Assembly (NCBI GenBank): GCA_047921215.1
Contig: JBLRWO010000020.1
Location: 10,157-74,156 of the forward strand
Length of the DNA stretch: 64,000 nucleotides
Source: RECM01 sp047921215
GTDB lineage: Bacteria > Bacteroidota > Rhodothermia > Balneolales > Cyclonatronaceae
Reading direction: 5' to 3'
The notes under the pieces: model-generated
What the model was told of the DNA's origin: nothing
Databases searched by the model: none
Seen by the model: only the letters and a program-made list of their open reading frames with translations
In this document: piece by piece, positions 61,791 to 64,000 of the stretch
Numbering within the stretch: the first letter of the stretch is position 1
How the letters are laid out: each line of letters begins with the position of its first letter
Made by a program: the position numbers and the translations under genes

Positions 61791-63908
61791 ATGCTCAGAG
61801 GGATTGATACCCCGGAACAGATTCTCCTGCTTCTTTTGTCCCTCGCTGTTGCCATGTTCTTCTCCTGGTGGACCTACCGGGACACCGAGGGGCTGACACC
61901 GGCCCGTACATGGCTGCTCACCATGTTGAGGGGTCTGTCCATTTTTCTGCTCATCCTGCTACTGTTCAATCCGGTAATACGGCAAACCAGGGTATTGGTC
62001 GAAAAGCCGGTAGTCGGAATACTGCTCGACAACAGTAAAAGCGTTACGGTTTCCAAGGGAAACTACGAAGGTAAAAACAGCTACCTGGAAGCCCTCTGGC
62101 CTCTGGCTGCGATTGATACTACGGAAATCAGTTACCGTATTTACAGTTTCGACAACGATCTTACCCGCCTTGAAACTTTTGATACGGATCTTAACGGAAC
62201 CTGTACCGATATTAATCTTGCCCTGACCGGCATCGAACAATCAGAACGGGGTCTCAATGCTGTAATCCTGTTTTCCGATGGCATATATAACCGGGGGCGA
62301 AATCCATACACAACTGCATCACAGCTCGGGATACCCATAATCACTGTTGGGCTTGGAGATACCGTAAGGATCCGGGATCTGGTCGTGAGTAATATGACGC
62401 TTAACGACACCGGTTACAATAATACCGAGACACCTATAACCGCCGAGATACTGAATGACGGATTTCCCGATACCAATTTCGAGGTTCAACTCAGAAAAGA
62501 CGGCAGCGTAGTTGATCGCGAATTTATTACCACATCGTCTGAACGTAGTGTGCACCGTGTTCAGTTTAACACAGAACTGACCGGCACGGGGCTCCAACGT
62601 TTTGAAGTAGTTATACCCGAGGTGCCGGGTGAATTCACATCAGCCAATAACCGTGCCAGCGGAACGATCAGTGTACTTGACGACCAACTGCGGGTGTTAC
62701 ATATAGCTTTTGAAGTCCATCCTGATGTCGGTGCTTTCAGGCATCTGATGGCCACCGATGAAAGCATCAGCCCAGCCTTTCTGAACTGGTACAGGGGCGA
62801 TGAGTTTAAGGGTGGCCTTCTCACTAACAGACCGGATACTCTTGATCTGCTGGTGCTGCATGGATTCCCCAACCAGGGGTTGCCATCTTCCCTGAAAGAT
62901 GTGGTCAGTTCGCTGATGGATGAGATGCCGGTTATTCTTTTTACAACATCCGGATCAGACAACACCGGGCTGACCAGAGAAATGGGCGGCAGGCTGCCAT
63001 TGATAACAAACAGAAAGGTCGGTTATCAGAGCATACAATTGATGGCCGTTGAACAGAACAGCGACCATCCTGTTATGGAACTGCCTGTGATTGAGCTGAT
63101 ACGTACCCCGCTTCTTAAGGCTCAGGTTACAGGGGTTGAGCCGGCTGTCGGTGGAATTGAACTTTTCAGGGCACGCTTCCGTAACCAGGAAACCGATTCC
63201 CCAATTATCACACTGCGTACTACAGGTAATCGCAGGATTTCTCAGATTAACGCTTTCGAACTGTTCCGGTGGCTTCAAAGTCCCAACAGCGAGTACAGGG
63301 AGTATATGTCATCCCTTCTGGTGAATCTTGTTAAATGGACCTCCAATGAACCGGATAACCGGCTTTTAACAATTGCCCCTGTCAGACCCGTATTTGATGA
63401 AAACGAACCAATCAGATTTGAAGCGACCCTCAGAAATGAAAGCGGGGAAACTGAACCCGACGCCATCATTGAAGTAACCTTGTCGGGACCTGATGGGATG
63501 CCTCAAACCTTCTCGATGACCAATCGCGGTCTTGGCCGGTATGAACTGCAGATTCCAACGGTGCCGGCCGGTTCCTATCGTTTTGAGGCCGTGGCAAAAA
63601 AAGGAAATACCCAAACAGATCAGCAGTCCGGAACGGTTGAAGTTAGCGAGACCAACCTGGAGTTTGTAGATACCCGCCGGAATGATGATTTGCTTGCCTG
63701 GATTGCAGTTCAGTCGGGTGGTACCTTTATAACTCACAGAGAATCAGGGCGTCTGCCTCAAATTTTAAATGATCTGGATATCATGGAAATTGTAACTACT
63801 GAATTCTCAACAGATACCCCTCTGTATCAGTCACCGATCTGGTTCATCTTACTGATCATTCTGCTTACGGCAGAGTGGATTATTCGCAAAAGATCAGCTA
63901 TGGCCTGA
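61791..63908 (+). CDS. membrane-anchored VWA-domain protein (BatA/B-like)
   Basis: A 705-residue protein. Two N-terminal hydrophobic helices (about 10-28 and 40-58) are followed by a von Willebrand A domain (about 70-190) with a MIDAS-type GILLDNSKSV (DxSxS). Ig-like/beta-sandwich regions and one C-terminal helix (IWFILLIILLTAEWII) before a basic tail follow. It pairs with the MoxR ATPase upstream (25-base gap). Such proteins are thought to act as envelope substrates or partners of MoxR. The stop TGA at 63906-63908 lies within the first copy of a duplicated 12-base sequence beside a group II intron. Confidence 0.85.
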   Translation: MLRGIDTPEQILLLLLSLAVAMFFSWWTYRDTEGLTPARTWLLTMLRGLSIFLLILLLFNPVIRQTRVLVEKPVVGILLDNSKSVTVSKGNYEGKNSYLEALWPLAAIDTTEISYRIYSFDNDLTRLETFDTDLNGTCTDINLALTGIEQSERGLNAVILFSDGIYNRGRNPYTTASQLGIPIITVGLGDTVRIRDLVVSNMTLNDTGYNNTETPITAEILNDGFPDTNFEVQLRKDGSVVDREFITTSSERSVHRVQFNTELTGTGLQRFEVVIPEVPGEFTSANNRASGTISVLDDQLRVLHIAFEVHPDVGAFRHLMATDESISPAFLNWYRGDEFKGGLLTNRPDTLDLLVLHGFPNQGLPSSLKDVVSSLMDEMPVILFTTSGSDNTGLTREMGGRLPLITNRKVGYQSIQLMAVEQNSDHPVMELPVIELIRTPLLKAQVTGVEPAVGGIELFRARFRNQETDSPIITLRTTGNRRISQINAFELFRWLQSPNSEYREYMSSLLVNLVKWTSNEPDNRLLTIAPVRPVFDENEPIRFEATLRNESGETEPDAIIEVTLSGPDGMPQTFSMTNRGLGRYELQIPTVPAGSYRFEAVAKKGNTQTDQQSGTVEVSETNLEFVDTRRNDDLLAWIAVQSGGTFITHRESGRLPQILNDLDIMEIVTTEFSTDTPLYQSPIWFILLIILLTAEWIIRKRSAMA

Positions 63909-63925
63909 GTACAATGGCCTGAGTA
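63900..63925. repeat. 12-bp direct repeat at the intron boundary
   Basis: ATGGCCTGAGTA occurs at 63900-63911 and again at 63914-63925. The second copy ends exactly at the inferred intron end (63926). The first copy contains the stop codon of the VWA gene. Confidence 0.85.
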
Positions 63926-64000
63926 ATCGAGTAGGAAGATAAAAGTATCCAGGGATACTTTTATCTGTCCTCTCACACCACCGTACGTACGGTTCCGTAT
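63926..64000 (-). mobile_element. 3' end of a group II intron (domains V-VI), continuing past the right edge
   Basis: Read on the minus strand. UACG-GAAC-CGUA forms a domain V tip, followed by the two-base bulge CG and then UACGGUGG, which needs a CCGCCGUA partner beyond the edge. GUGUGAGAGGAC is the sequence after domain V. Domain VI is the perfect 12-pair stem GATAAAAGTATC/GATACTTTTATC (loop of four, 63938-63965) and is followed by TTCCTACTCGAT. The intron end is thus at 63926 by the AT-ending rule. The rest, probably with its reverse transcriptase, lies outside the window. Confidence 0.8.

Noticed and set aside
63938..63965. The perfect 12-bp stem near the end as a terminator or IS end
   Set aside because: No T run follows on either strand, and the adjacent domain V signature explains it as intron domain VI.

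Overview
The window looks like a chromosomal segment of a member of the Bacteroidota/Rhodothermota group, most likely a Balneola- or Rhodothermus-like lineage. The evidence is an E. coli-like but SD-poor gene style, promoters of the TTG/TTTG-N18-20-TAnnTTTG type (clearest upstream of nuoI and of the CHAD gene), the thrS-infC-rpmI-rplT-pheS-pheT block followed by zapA and a 6S-like RNA, HPr kinase next to a hibernation factor, LolD, and a triple parvulin-MoxR-VWA block. The exact genus cannot be read from the sequence. I see no rRNA, tRNA, CRISPR array or prophage. The only mobile element I can support is the 3' end of a group II intron cut by the right edge.

Layout. 1-3.5 kb: start of an unknown minus-strand gene, a YtxH-like protein, and proline synthesis (proB, proA). 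3.5-11.1 kb, minus strand: an AtuA-like protein, a renalase-like flavoprotein and two half ABC exporters with RNase Z between them; the RNase Z carries a long Arg/Asp/Gly-rich tail. 11.2-18.5 kb, plus: translation genes, including infC with a non-AUG (AUC) start, then a small coiled-coil protein, zapA and 6S RNA. 18.7-21.1 kb: YmdB-type phosphodiesterase, lolD and a TPR protein, then a gene-free stretch with a possible structured RNA. 21.7-23.4 kb, minus: queD, queE and a short-chain dehydrogenase.

23.5-35 kb: an outer-membrane barrel, a 7TM SpoIIE-type phosphatase, a DUF4097 protein, an HD protein, an MFS transporter overlapping a CHAD protein, a glutamate-cysteine-ligase-like protein fused to CBS domains, a GAF-SpoIIE phosphatase and an O-methyltransferase. 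35.3-38.7 kb: acyltransferase, CrtC-like hydratase and a membrane glycosyltransferase, which together resemble the tailoring steps for acylated carotenoid glycosides. 38.7-42.2 kb: xerC/D, hpf, hprK and an M23 peptidase. 42.2-50.3 kb: trmH, a lone response regulator, an esterase, bioB and bioA (convergent), a conserved Cys-containing protein, a peroxiredoxin, a membrane protein, a DinB-like protein and a stand-alone nuoI.

50.4-64 kb: der, a UvrD-type helicase, a thymidine kinase-nucleoside transporter pair, three successive parvulin-type chaperones (two lipoproteins plus SurA), a MoxR ATPase and a VWA membrane protein. The last ~75 bases are a group II intron terminus (domains V and VI) reading leftwards. 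The items I rate highest are this intron end, the carotenoid tailoring locus, the tailed RNase Z with a changed metal motif inside a split heterodimeric exporter, the GCS2-CBS fusion, the AUC-initiated infC and the candidate RNA near 21.4 kb.
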